Assembly: GCF_040807025.1 (NCBI RefSeq) | Contig: NC_090964.1 | Coordinates: 4,278,001 to 4,342,000, forward strand | Reading direction: 5' to 3' | DNA: 64,000 nucleotides | Source of the DNA: Struthio camelus | Taxonomy: Eukaryota > Chordata > Aves > Struthioniformes > Struthionidae | Shown here: positions 13,331 to 24,830 of the stretch, one piece after another | Position numbering within the stretch: the stretch's first letter is position 1 | Layout of the letters: every line of letters starts with the position of its first letter | Notes under the pieces: generated by a model | What the model was told of the DNA's origin: nothing | What the model saw: the letters and a program-made list of their open reading frames with translations, nothing else | Database searches by the model: none | Program-made: the position numbers and the translations under genes

Positions 13331-16300
13331 TGCTCCTGCTTTTCAGAGGCTGCTAATAGACTTGGAGCTGTACAGTGGGCAGGAATATAATCAGTTCACC
13401 TGAAAGACCTCTATTCCCCACCATCTCTAGCTCAGAGGTTGCCAGAAGCAAAGCGGGGAGGTTAACCCAACCCTTGGGAGCTGTTATTTGTGTCCCCTGT
13501 GCTGCTTCCTCTCCTCACATCTAGCATCTGCAGCTAGAAGGATGCCTAGAGAAAGAGACAGCTGATGTAGCCACAGGCATGACCAGTGAAATGCTGCCTC
13601 AAGGTAAAGTTGGCCACAACCCTCTGGCTCAGCTTTGTACCAGTTCTGCTATCCCAGGATGCCTGCATTCACGAAGCTCTGGAGGCAGCTTGAGCACAGT
13701 GGGGAATGTGGCCTTGGGCACCGAACAGCAGTGATTGGTGGCTGCTTCCGAAAAAGAGCTGCAGTGTAAAGCATGCAGCTCCTTTTTTTCCAAAGATCAA
13801 ATGAGCTACTTAATCAGTCATCTGCTGCCAGGCCAGACATGCAATGGCCCAGCTTCACCTGCATTTACCCCAGTGGGGACATCAGTGGATTCTCTCTCCT
13901 CTACCTACCTGCTGATTTCTAAGGATCTCTCAAGAACATCATTATTTCTGAGATTTTTCACTCAACAGAGCAACAAATTCAAAAGGGAAAGGGGCTGATG
14001 GCCTTTCAGCCTAGCAACAGAAACAGCTGCTTCTGCCCATACCATGTTTCAGAGGAACACTATCTCCTCTCTGTTTCCCAGGGCCTGTTAAGTCCTTGTC
14101 ACTTGTCTTAGAGCGAAGCTCTTTGTGTCCTGTGTACAGCACCTCACACACAGCACATGAACCCTTCCTGCAGTGTTAATGATAGATCAGCTGTACTCAG
14201 CATGAGTAGGATTTTTGAACTCAAGTCACCCCATCCTGACTGTTTTCTGTTACCATTCACTCTGCTACTCCTTCCCTCAGGTCACGTTAGTAGACTGGAT
14301 AAAATAACACTGTTACATATGGGTTACTGGACTCAAAATACATATACCTGGGCAAAAGCCTAGGCCCTGTAACGCTGAAGACCTGCCTGGGAGACTGAGT
14401 AGTCTAATGTGTGAATACGGGAATAATTGCATTTCTTGGCAGGCATCAGTTCCCTGTCTTTCTTTGGGATGTTTATAGGTGAGAGAATGGGTTAAAATCT
14501 TCTTTGGGATCTTCAAGCACAGAGCCTGAGGGAAGTTTGCAGTGAGCAGCTTACCTGCTATCAAACATGATGGGACCTGCCAAGATTAAGACATGGCATT
14601 AACACCTACCAGAGATCCTGCCACACAGCCATGTGAATAAAGACTGCTTGAGAGAAGGAAGCGAGACACCGGAGAAGATGCTGAAGAAGAAAGCCAAGAA
14701 GGCCTGTCTGTTCCTCCTTCTGTTGCAGGACTTGGAGAATTTTGGCCTGAGCTGTCTACCCTAGGGCCTCCTGCCATCTGTCTTTGCTAGTTTGTCTTAA
14801 GAGAGCTTGCCCAGCTTGCTCACTGCTGAGCTCTCCCTTCCTCTCTTCGTCTCAGAGCTAGCTGAGGTCTCGTCATCAGCCCAATGTTAAGAAGGATCCC
14901 TGTGACCCCATATCCAGTCCCTGGTGCGAGGACCCTCACCTAGTTTTATAATCCATGAAGCTCTGTTTAGTGGGGAGCTCTCTGAAAAGTTACCCCAGAC
15001 TAAATGTTTTTAAATGCAACCTTTTTTTCCACTCTCCCGTTTGCCATGTGCAGACTCTCCAAATGTGTGCAGAATAATTTGTTGATCTTTAAATTTGAGT
15101 TATAGGAAACTGAAGCTGAGGAATCTCATGGCAGCTGTGTCAGATAAAGCATGAGCCCCTCACCACCAGAGGCTGATGGTACCTGCAGCTCCTAGCACCT
15201 CTGAGAGCTGAAAGGGAAAAACATTTGCCTTGAAGACCAACAGCGCCCAGGAACACCTCTGTCTCCCAGGAAGGGGAATTTATTGCCAGGGTACAGCAAG
15301 GCTGGTCTTTTCCCTCTCTCACTTTGTGGCTTTCAGGCACAGGAGAAAACGATGCTTTCTAAGCCAGCATTATCTGTTTGGAGATTATTCCTCAAATGTG
15401 AACAGAAGCATGACCAAGGAATAGCAGTGAAATCACTGGAGTTTGCTTCCCCTTCTGCAGCACACAGGAGATGCGCAAACCAGAGGGTAACGAAAGGCAT
15501 ATGTTTTGGCATGCAAAGGAAAATTTTTTTTTTTTCCAGAGGCTTTTTTATTTCTCTGGATCCGCTACATTAATTACGAATGGCAAGTCTCTGCAACTGA
15601 AGTCTCGGGAGAGAGGTAAAAGGTTCATTGGTTCTAACACATTTCTAGAAATCACAAGATTGAGTTTTCGTTCTCAGCTCTGTGTGTCCAGAGACACCTC
15701 GTTTCTGAGCATCGCTGGGTTTCTGGCAGTGCTAGGGACTGTGCAGTTGCCTCCCAGCCTCATCGCTAGGAACCAGGTGATTATGTGATAATCTCAAACT
15801 TCATTGAAAAAGCCAATTATTTGTTTTAGAGAAAATAAGGAAAACTTGAGCCCTACAGACTCAAAACCCAATGGGCAAAGAAAAGGAAAAAATGAAACAG
15901 TTGGTTGTTTTTGCCATATATTCTTGCATAATAGCTGTATTCTCCCAGATTTTGCTTACAAAACTTGGTTGGTGCCATTGCACATGTCACTTCTAAACTT
16001 CCTAATGATCTGTGACTTGGCGGTGGTTGACAGTGCAGTCACATGGGAGAGCCAGCGTCTGAGCAAATACTGTCACTTCATTAGCTATTTCTGACAACAA
16101 CAAAGATCTTGACTTTCAAACTGATCCTACTATATTTAGGGAGGAAGGGGGTGCCTCACTCACTACTTCTGTTTTTTTGGCATTAAAATTTTCATTTTTG
16201 CTTCTTTCTGCCTCCAAAAGGCAAGAAGAGGATAATTTTAATAACTTCTGTCCTGGTGTGAATTTACTGCAGGGGTTAAATAATCCGATGCTGTGTAGAG

Positions 16301-19300
16301 GGCTTGAAGAAAGTGAGCAAGAGAGCCAAACATTGTGTTTCATGAGAATATTATGTGCTGTGAGTAAAAGGAGGAGACGATGTTTGGCTTCTCATTGCCA
16401 GTCATGCTGTGGACATTAGCAGAGCCTGGCACTGCTATTTAGTTATCGTGCAGCAATTTTATGCTGTAGGACTGCCTGGGAGCTCTGTTTTCCTCTCCAT
16501 CAGGTTTTGCATAGGCAAAGCGCAGGTTGTCTCTGTCCCAAATAGCCTCCTACTGCTGTTATGTTACAGACCTAACTGAACAAGGATGTTATCCCATAAC
16601 GCTGTTTTTGTCTTTGGCTATATATCCACCAGCTCTGATGTCCTCCGGCAGCATAGGTAACAGGAGCACCTGGGGAGCACATTTTGTCCTGATAAAGGCA
16701 TGAAAAACCCTGCAGTGCAGCATAGCCAGGCTGCCCTTCCCAGCTGGGATCTGGAAGATGTGGCCACTTTCCAAACCATACTGCTCCTAATGGTAAAAGA
16801 CAAGGGTTTGGGTCGGGCAGCCTGCTGCTGTGCTCATTTGCCCTGTAGGGAAAGCATACCCAGTAGGACTGGAAAACCTGAGACTGAATCCTTTCTCTGT
16901 CTGATTTGAAGCTCAGACTCTTTACCTCTTGCTCTAAACAGAAGGCAGCAAGGATTGTCTTCCTTGCTCCTTCCCATTGAAGCCGTTCCTCTCTCTGCAG
17001 ACTAACTCTATAGCCAGTATTTATGTTGAGGGGTTGTCTGAGGTAGGTGAAAACCTTGCATCAATTTATATTTAATTATTAATACAGTGAGGAAGTAAAA
17101 ACCTTGGAGCCTCTCCCACACTTGGGCGTTTCCTTCCAGCTGTGCATTGAATGAAGACCTGGGCAACCAAATCACAAGCGTGAATTGTGCTGGCTGGCTG
17201 TTTTAATGTCTAAATGCCTCTTTAGACCTCCCTGACGGCGATCACAAGTCACTTATAAATTGATCTCACAGCGTCAAGCTGGATCCACCGACTCCAGGGC
17301 TCTGCTCCCTACCTTGCGCTCAGGATGGGCTCCAGTCAGCTCCTGGCCTATGCAGGGACATGAGCTGCCGCGGGCGCTGTGGCTGCATGTGCCTGCCTTG
17401 CCCAGGGACTGCCAGCCGGGAGGTTCAGCAGCCGAGCTCTTGCTGTCCTTCCCTCAGTGAAGATGCTCTTCCTTCTTCCATTGATTTCTCAGGAAGTTTT
17501 CAGAAGCTCAGAACCTTTGGCCTTCACCTCCCAGAGTGGCTCATGGGGATCCCAAACTGCAGAGGCACTAGCAGAAAGCAGATGGACAGAGAGCAAGAGC
17601 CTCATTTCCTTAGGTGACAGGCTGAAATAGTGCTATTTTAGTCCCCAGTAAAATAGAGAGGAGGCGGGGACCTGGGCAAGAAACGGCCATTTACAGCGAA
17701 AACCTGAAGTCCGTCTCACCCAGTGGCTCTTACAGACATGCTCCTTGGGGGAGCTTTATATAACTGTGCTTTGTCCCCTGATTCCCTTTTCCTAGCACAA
17801 GAAACAGCAGAAGGATTAAATCCCCACTAAAAATTATATTCTGACCTGGCCTTGCCTAGCACCAGCTAATATGCCGGTGATGGTGCCGCAGGAGCACACC
17901 TTCCCTTCTGCTTCCTCACTCAGCGTGACCAAGCAGCTGCTCCTGCATCTCCCCATCCTGCTGGCCTGATGAGAGGAGGTATAGGTATAATTTGGGCTCG
18001 GGCATCTAGTCAAAGAGCCATCTTATAGGGTTATGGCACCTCCATCTCTTCCAGAGCTGCAGGTTTTTACCTCCCCTTGCAAGCTAATGTCCTCCTGCTA
18101 ATTTTGCAATAAAATAACTCACATGAGCTTCAGGGGATTCCTCAGCCCTCACGGATGGGTCTGCCAGGCCTTTCAACAACACATTATTCACTCACTCGAG
18201 CAAGACAAACTAATGACTGTCCACGTGGAGGTCAGAGATTATTATTCAGCTGTGTTGGGAGGGGCTCAGAGGTGTGTTGCCCTGAGTTCAGCTCCCCGGA
18301 GGCTTTTGCAAGCAGAGATGAGGAAATGAAGAGCTTTGCTGCAGTGATTCGGTGGCTCACCAGCTCCAAGGAGGGGAGCACAGCCGTGCATGTGCAAAAC
18401 CTGCCAGGTATTTCAACACCAGCTGTATCCCCTCTGCGCCAATCCCAAGCTCTGAGATGAAGCAGGGCAGCCTACGACTCAAGTCCTCACGTGCTGGCAA
18501 AGACGGTGGCTTTTCTTGGGCGTCCGTAGGTAGATAGACGAGAAAGGCATCTAAGGCCCCTGCGTGGCCCTGTGGGGCATGCAGTGGGAATGGTGCGAGC
18601 CTTGGGACTGGGCAGCGGAGCTGAGCTGTGGGCACAATACGGCGTTTCCTCACCACTGCCTCGTGCGCTGAGCGCACCCACAGCCTCTCAGCAGACACGG
18701 GCCGGTGGCCGCAGTCGGACCTCTCACCGGGCAAAGCTCAATACATCCGCTTCAACATATATGTTTTCAATCTTTCCTCCCCCTACCCTCCATCATTTCC
18801 CCAGAATTTTTTGTCATCTTCTTTAGAAGACACAAAGAGGGCTCATTTTTATGCAATCCAGTTTCTGATGGAAAAAATTATTTTCTGAGCTTAAGGCACT
18901 TTGGGGGCCATTTAGCTTCCCAGTTGCTGAGACTGCCATATAAATTTGTGGATGACATGATGTTGTTATCTAACACCTGCTAAGAAAGTGGCACAAAATA
19001 AGAAAAACACATTTGTGGATATGTGAAATTCCCAGATTGCTTGCCTCTTGGTAATGGAGTAAATACAGATGTAGCTTTTGGACTAGGAAAAAGTAAAAGG
19101 AGAGAAAAAACAGCCATACCTGCTTTTCTCACTCTTCATTCTGCTCAAATGTGCTTAGGGAAAGGTTTAAAGAGAAGCAGGTATACCATCCCTAATAAAC
19201 AGTGAAATCTTGGCTTTATTAACAGGACACGTCACACCCTTCCACTTCTGTTATCCCCGGTCCTCTATAAGCTAAACAAATGAAGACCTTTGCTTCCCAG

Positions 19301-21243
19301 AGCTAGACAGATTGCAGCCAGAACACTATGTCTGTTTTTCAAACGAAAGAAAAATCTCATTTTTAAGCAATCCCATTTTAACTTCTCTCTCTTCTTAAAA
19401 GGATACAATGTAGAGAAAAAGTCCTGAAAGATACCTCACTGAAAAAGCACAATGAAAAAAAAAGTTATTAAAAAGAAGTCCACCAAACAGGAAGAAATTA
19501 GCAATTATCCTGTGACTGCCTTATTTTTCATTATCAGTGGGGAAGAATTTCCTTCTTCTCCAGTGCTAGGGTTAAACTAATGCGCCCTTGGCTATTCTAG
19601 AGAAAAGAAGGTAAATGCAAAAGGAGGGTGGCAGGAAAATCACTGATTCCTCAGAGTGGATCCTAAACTGGTATAAATCTACCTATGTCTGTTAATTTTT
19701 GTGGTCTGCACCAGTAAACGCTGGTTAAGGAACTGGCCCAGAGTTTATACCCTTTCTGATTTTTATTTTAATTGCTGTTTCTGGATAGAATTGTGCAAAG
19801 AGGCCTATTAATATTATCCAGTAAAAAAGCAGTGATTCACTAGCCCCATCTATAGTATCATTGCCTATTAAGGCTCTCTGAAACTCCCCTTGTATGACTC
19901 TGCTTGGAGTTATAATTTTAATTTGAATTGTTTGTGCTGAAATTTTCTATAATGGAGCACCCACCTCAGGCTGATCTTCTTTTTAAGGGGCAAAGGGTGA
20001 AAAACTTCAGCCAAAACAACTGAGCAGTTTCTAAGAACAAAGTTAAAAGAAAAACATATTGGTTTTTTTCAGCCTGCTAATTCTGGCCATCTTGTGCTTG
20101 AGAAGTTGTGACTTCCCCATGCTTTGCCGTTAGGGCCTGCAGGGTGCCTTCTCTGTAAAGAATATGCCATTTGTTGCCACCTAGAATATCCAGCTTATAA
20201 CAACCTGAAAAAAAATGCAGCAAGTGGTAGGTTCAGCAAAGCAGCTCGGTGCAGTTTTAGTGCATCAGCTCTATCTGCAGGCTGCAGCTGACAGAGGAAG
20301 ACCTTTTCTCCCTGCCACGTCCTGGCCATGTGTCTCTGCCACCTTCCTTTTGCTGGGCTCAGCCATCGTATAGCTAGGTCAGTCCACGACATCAGTGATC
20401 TGAAGCGACCTGCTACATGGTGGTAAGGTTACCCAAGCAATGCAAGGATGGGGCATGCATGTGCCCTCAGCATTTGGAAGAGGGAATCAAGCTGCCAGCC
20501 ACCCACACTGACTTTGGTTTGCATTTAATGTGAAACCTCAGCTATATGTCACACTGATTTGGTCTCACTAGCTGCACCTGCATGGGGGCATGGCTGCTCT
20601 CCATGAGAGCAGGACTCCTCTGTAATTGCGTGTCTCTGCTACAGTGGCACCTGCTGCGCATGCAGCCGACAGCAAGGACGTGGTTTCCCCTCTGCCCTCA
20701 GAGATTTGCTGGTTAGAGGTCTTGCAGGTGAAAACTTCTTGAATCAGATCCAGGGGAGACAAGAGCCAGGCTGGAGTATGGGAACTGGGAACAGAGGCAA
20801 AGGCATAGGAAATGTCCAAGAGATTTGAAATTGAGGTAGGAACAAGGGCATGGTGGGGCAAACAGGCAACTCCAGTCAGAAATTCACAGGATAACTAGGA
20901 TCAGCTGAGGAAGAGGATGAGGCTAAGATGAGAGAGGAAAAAGATGAGGGAGTGCACCAGGAGAAACTCAGAGAGTGGGAGCCACAGCACAGGCATACGC
21001 AAGACATCAGACAAGGAGCAGGAACGGAAGAGAGCTTTAGAAAACAAACTTCATTAAAGGATGTTAAATGGTGCTAAGTCGAGCTTGGGCCTCCGCTCTC
21101 TACCTGTGAAACCCCCACCCTGAACACTTGAGCACCCTTCCCTGCTCATCTTTGGGGGTTTCTGGACATTGGGCCCTCCATCATGGACACTAAGCATCCT
21201 GTTTCCAGTTGTTCCTCCATAAGGCCTCCTTGGCTTTGCTTCT

Positions 21244-21281
21244 AGAGAAGAAGAAGGAGGAGGAAAAGGAGGAAGAGGAGG
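21244..21281. repeat. 38-nt pure purine tract
   Basis: An uninterrupted A/G run (GAAGAAGGAGGAGG-type) on the plus strand, capable of H-DNA if mirror-symmetric stretches pair. No gene nearby. Confidence 0.85.
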
Positions 21282-21739
21282 CGACCAGTAGCCCAAGACT
21301 AGCTGCCTCCCAGCTGGGATGCACACCTGGTTCCCCCCTCACTTTGGACCCATTAATGCCTTGTGGGGAGAGGTTGCAGCCTGCTACTTACTGCCACAGA
21401 CCACAGTGGCTAGGTGTGACCGGACACCCTGTCTGGCTTTGGCATCTATGACAAACCGAGGGCCTCGGTCATCCTTCAACTGGAACAACTGGCCAGGGAT
21501 CATAAGGGGATGCTCCAGCATCAAGGGGAGTGGGCAGGTCAGGCATCACATGGCAAAAGAGAGATAGAAAGGACTGTAGCTTCACAGGAGAATTTACTGA
21601 GAAATCTAGGGGCTTCCCCAAGTGATGTTACAGGAAACTAAACTTGTGGGACCACAGGTCAAGACCCTATCCCTTTCTCAAAACATCTATCGGAAGAGCA
21701 GTGGAGGTTGTCAAAATGCAGCATTTCCACTTTTGTTAG

Positions 21740-21845
21740 GTGCAGTAGGCCATGCCTGATCTGCTCTAGCACCACTTTTGATGAAAGGCTGGACTAGAGA
21801 CCTCCAGAATTCCCATTATCAGCACTTCTGTGATTCTGTGACTAC
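21740..21845 (+). mobile_element. CR1 3' end, decayed
   Basis: Recognisable as the CR1 terminus: GGCTGGACTAGAGACCTCCA, then CTTCTGTGATTCTGTG. Upstream similarity is too weak to place a 5' boundary. Confidence 0.7.
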
Positions 21846-22129
21846 GTATTCTGCTAATTGCATTTTATTTTATTTGATATCAGCTACGACATGTTAATAA
21901 ACCAGTTTGCTAACAGTTGTGGCAAGTTAGGAAAAAAACTTAAAAGTAATAAAAATAACCATGGGAAGAAATTCTCATAAAATATGAAGCAATACTTGAA
22001 AATTCCAATCTCAAATATCAATGTTTTCCAGCAACAAATAGAGTTTAAAAATATTTCTCCATGAGATGTTGCGTTTCTTATCTCGGCATTCAAAAGCATT
22101 CCAACAAAAAAATCCTTGTGAGCTGTAGC

Positions 22130-22270
22130 CAGTATTATCCTTGTATTATAACTGGTAAATTGAGGCCAGAGATAGCAAGTTTCCCATAGTCCACGAGATA
22201 ATGATAGAGCCTAGAAATCCCTTGTGTTAACCTAATGGCCTCCACCGCACCCAGGCCTCCTGGGTAAGGT
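22130..22270 (+). mobile_element. MIR-like SINE fragment
   Basis: Contains degraded forms of the MIR 3' half: TATTATAACTGGTAAATTGAGGC, AGCAAGTTTCCCATAGTCCA and AGCCTAGAAATCCC, in consensus order. No target duplication is visible. Confidence 0.55.
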
Positions 22271-22321
22271 GATTCAGGAGAGATGAATACTGCTTTTAGT
22301 TTTCTATCAGATGCTAAATGT

Positions 22322-22362
22322 TCTCTTTTAGAGATCTCTCTTTTAGAGGTCTCTTTTAGAGA
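22322..22362. repeat. Short direct repeat, three TCTCTTTTAGAG-like copies
   Basis: Three near-identical copies of CTCTTTTAGAG within 41 bp, spaced by 14-15 bp. Probably replication slippage. Confidence 0.75.
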
Positions 22363-24149
22363 CTGTTTAGATCAGTACCTCACCTAATTCATTACATGCT
22401 CTTATTTTACTTGAGGAGATATGGGAATTCCCACTGATCTTAGAGGAAATTACTTTTCCTTTTTTTAGGAATAATTAGGAATGCAATTTATCTCCCCTTA
22501 ATTATGAGTGCAGGAGGATAAATTTGCCTTGTTAAGTATTTATTGTGCAAAACCAGGTAATAAGAAGCAAGGCTCTGGAATTACTGCCTGGGAAATATTT
22601 CCCCCAGTTTCCAGTGTAACAATTTAATCTACTGTTCTGCTCCTCAGATCAGCATTCCAGTTCAAATGTGCAGCACAAATTCACCAGGGATAATATAAAC
22701 TTTTACTGCTACTGGCTTTGGGGCTACGAAAAACCTGGAGTTTCAGCCTCTTGGCTTTAAGATCTATACTGAACATTAAGTGGCTAACATCCCCATACAA
22801 GGGTAGAATTTATTTTCTGTGGTCATCTATAAATTAATGACAATATAATGTCCATTGTGCTCATGCCTGCCTGCAGTTTATGGTGAATAGCCATCCAGAA
22901 TTTGACTAATATGTGAAACTATTTCTGTTCATCTGGTCCAACAGGCAATGCAGGCATGTCGGAGAAGAGTAGCTCTTCCAAGAGCTGCCTTTGTTCATAA
23001 TAAATCTCCGATTAAAACCAAACAGATGTGGAGGGTGGGTGTTTCACGTAGACCTTCGGCTGCATTCTGCATTGTTAGCCCAGGCTTGAGACGTCGAACT
23101 TGACACTGCAGAAGATTCCCAGCATTCTTGGATTGCTTCAAACTGAAGCCTACTGAGAAAATATCTCCACACTTTTGGGCCATTTGACCCACTCGGTCAT
23201 GAAAATAAACATTTGAAGGAAAGGCATATTTCTGTTAAATTCACATCTACAAAATCCAAAGGCTCATTTCTCCCTCTTGCTCACTAGGTGGAAAGTGCCA
23301 GTGGCCCAGTCCCTCATATGGCAGAGGTAGGGACCTGTCCGTAGGACTACATGCAGGTCTTCAGGTAGTTCCTGCCCCTCAGTAAGAGGAACTTCAAGAG
23401 AGAGAGATGCCAGAGGGGTTGTCCCAGGGGTAAATTAGGAATAAGAAGAAAGACAGAGAGAGATGCAAGGGTAAAACTGCAGAGGTAAAGCAGAGATTTC
23501 TGCTGATGCAGGACTTGACCTGTATCCACCTCAAAGCAGTGTGATTCCAACTAAATTAGTGATTTTTGTAGAGCTGATTTGGCTTTACAGAGATAAACTC
23601 CTATCCTCTCCAGCTCAGGCAGGGTCTGGAGAATGGATGGGCTCTGTGTGCCCACCGCCCCGGGCAGATTGTTGCCCATATCAGGGGAGAGGGCAGTCTC
23701 TGCTTGGGCAGTTAAACACAAAGAGCAAAGGGATCTTTTCTGAAGAATAAAAATTGACCATGTCATTTCCAAACTTCTCTTGTCCTCATCTCATGGGAGT
23801 GGCAGTTAATTGCTAGTAAACTCAGTAATGATAATTCTGCATAGACCATGGGTTCAGCCTTTGAAATTAATTGTCCCCAGGGACAGATAGAATTGAAGCT
23901 GGGGACAGACACCACTGATTCAGAAGGGGCTGGCCAATGCCTGGTGACCCGTGTTATTCTCTTTGGTTATCGGCTAAGGGAAAGGCAACTTTTTCTCAAG
24001 ATACATAATGATACATCCCCATAATCATGTGGGATGATCATGTCCAAAGAGGGTCTTTCTGGAGACAACATTGCACAGCTGGTGTCTGGATCTCTGTCCT
24101 CAGAGGCATTCAAGATCAGATTCTATGTATGATACCACTCTGGAGGTAT

Positions 24150-24330
24150 GAACTTAAGGGCCAGAGAGGATCATTTGCTCATCTTGTCTAGCCTTGGAGA
24201 GAGAATACAGGCCATAAAATTTCACCTAGTTACCTCCCTTTGACTAAAGTATCTTGACCAAAGGAATACCCAGTGTTGACCTGGAGATTGTGAGGAACAA
24301 GAACTGCACTTCACTTGGTTGCTCATTGCA
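24150..24330 (-). mobile_element. Ancient CR1 fragment, antisense
   Basis: The plus strand reads GGGCCAGAGAGGATCATTTG, CATCTTGTCTAGCC, ACAGGCCATAAAATTTCACC and TAGTTACCTCC, in the same order as the reverse complement of old amniote CR1 3' regions. Heavily diverged; boundaries are approximate. Confidence 0.6.
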
Positions 24331-24529
24331 GCATTAATCAATCTCACTGTGAGAAACAGGAGCTTTGTGTCCAAGAGAACGATGCCTGGCCCTGAGTTCA
24401 TGTTTTGGCTGGGGAAGGCTGATGAGCCACTGAATGGTGATTTCTCTGTTCCCTCACAGTCCCAAGGGAGTCTTCCATCATGGCACTAACACTCTCCACT
24501 CTCTATGGCTTTCTTAAGGGCTGCTCTAA

Positions 24530-24830
24530 TTACACAAACATCTGGAGGCCCTAGCAAGGATGAGAGCTCTACTGTGCTGGATACTCTGTGTGCACAGAGT
24601 GAGAGACACTCCGTATTGACGAACTTACAGTCTTAGTGGACAAGAAAGTCAAAGAGTGGGAGGAGAAAAAGAGAAAACATCATGGAGAAGAGAAGAGGCT
24701 GAAGTTAGCCCAGGGCCCCATCAACAGGAGCAAACACAGGTTTAGCTGCACATGGGTGTGAAGCTGGAACTGGCCAGGGCAGGGTCAGAAGCACAGGAGT
24801 ATGAGTCCTCTGGTTATCCCCTCATTTCAT
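24530..24830 (+). mobile_element. Amniote MIR-type SINE, near full length but decayed
   Basis: Consensus-order landmarks: AGAGCTCTACTGTGCTGGAT, AGAGTGAGAGACACTCCG, AACTTACAGTCTTAGTGGAC, AAGAGTGGGAGGAG and GAAGCTGGAACTGGCCAGGG, then ACAGGAGTATGAGTCCTCTG. These match the common tRNA-derived MIR-like SINE of birds, crocodilians and turtles. The exact subfamily is not assignable by eye. Confidence 0.6.

Larger units (their letters stand above)
10246..21243. other. Gene-free intergenic DNA
   Basis: Unique sequence with two simple repeats. An isolated GGAAACTGAAGCTGAGG at about 15107 recalls MIR but is too short to call. No coding exon recognised. Confidence 0.55.

Noticed and set aside
15098..15180. 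Possible MIR fragment
   Set aside because: Only about 17 bases resemble the consensus; too little to call.
17752..17762. TATA-like TTTATATAAC
   Set aside because: AT-rich context with no downstream exon, CpG island or initiator.
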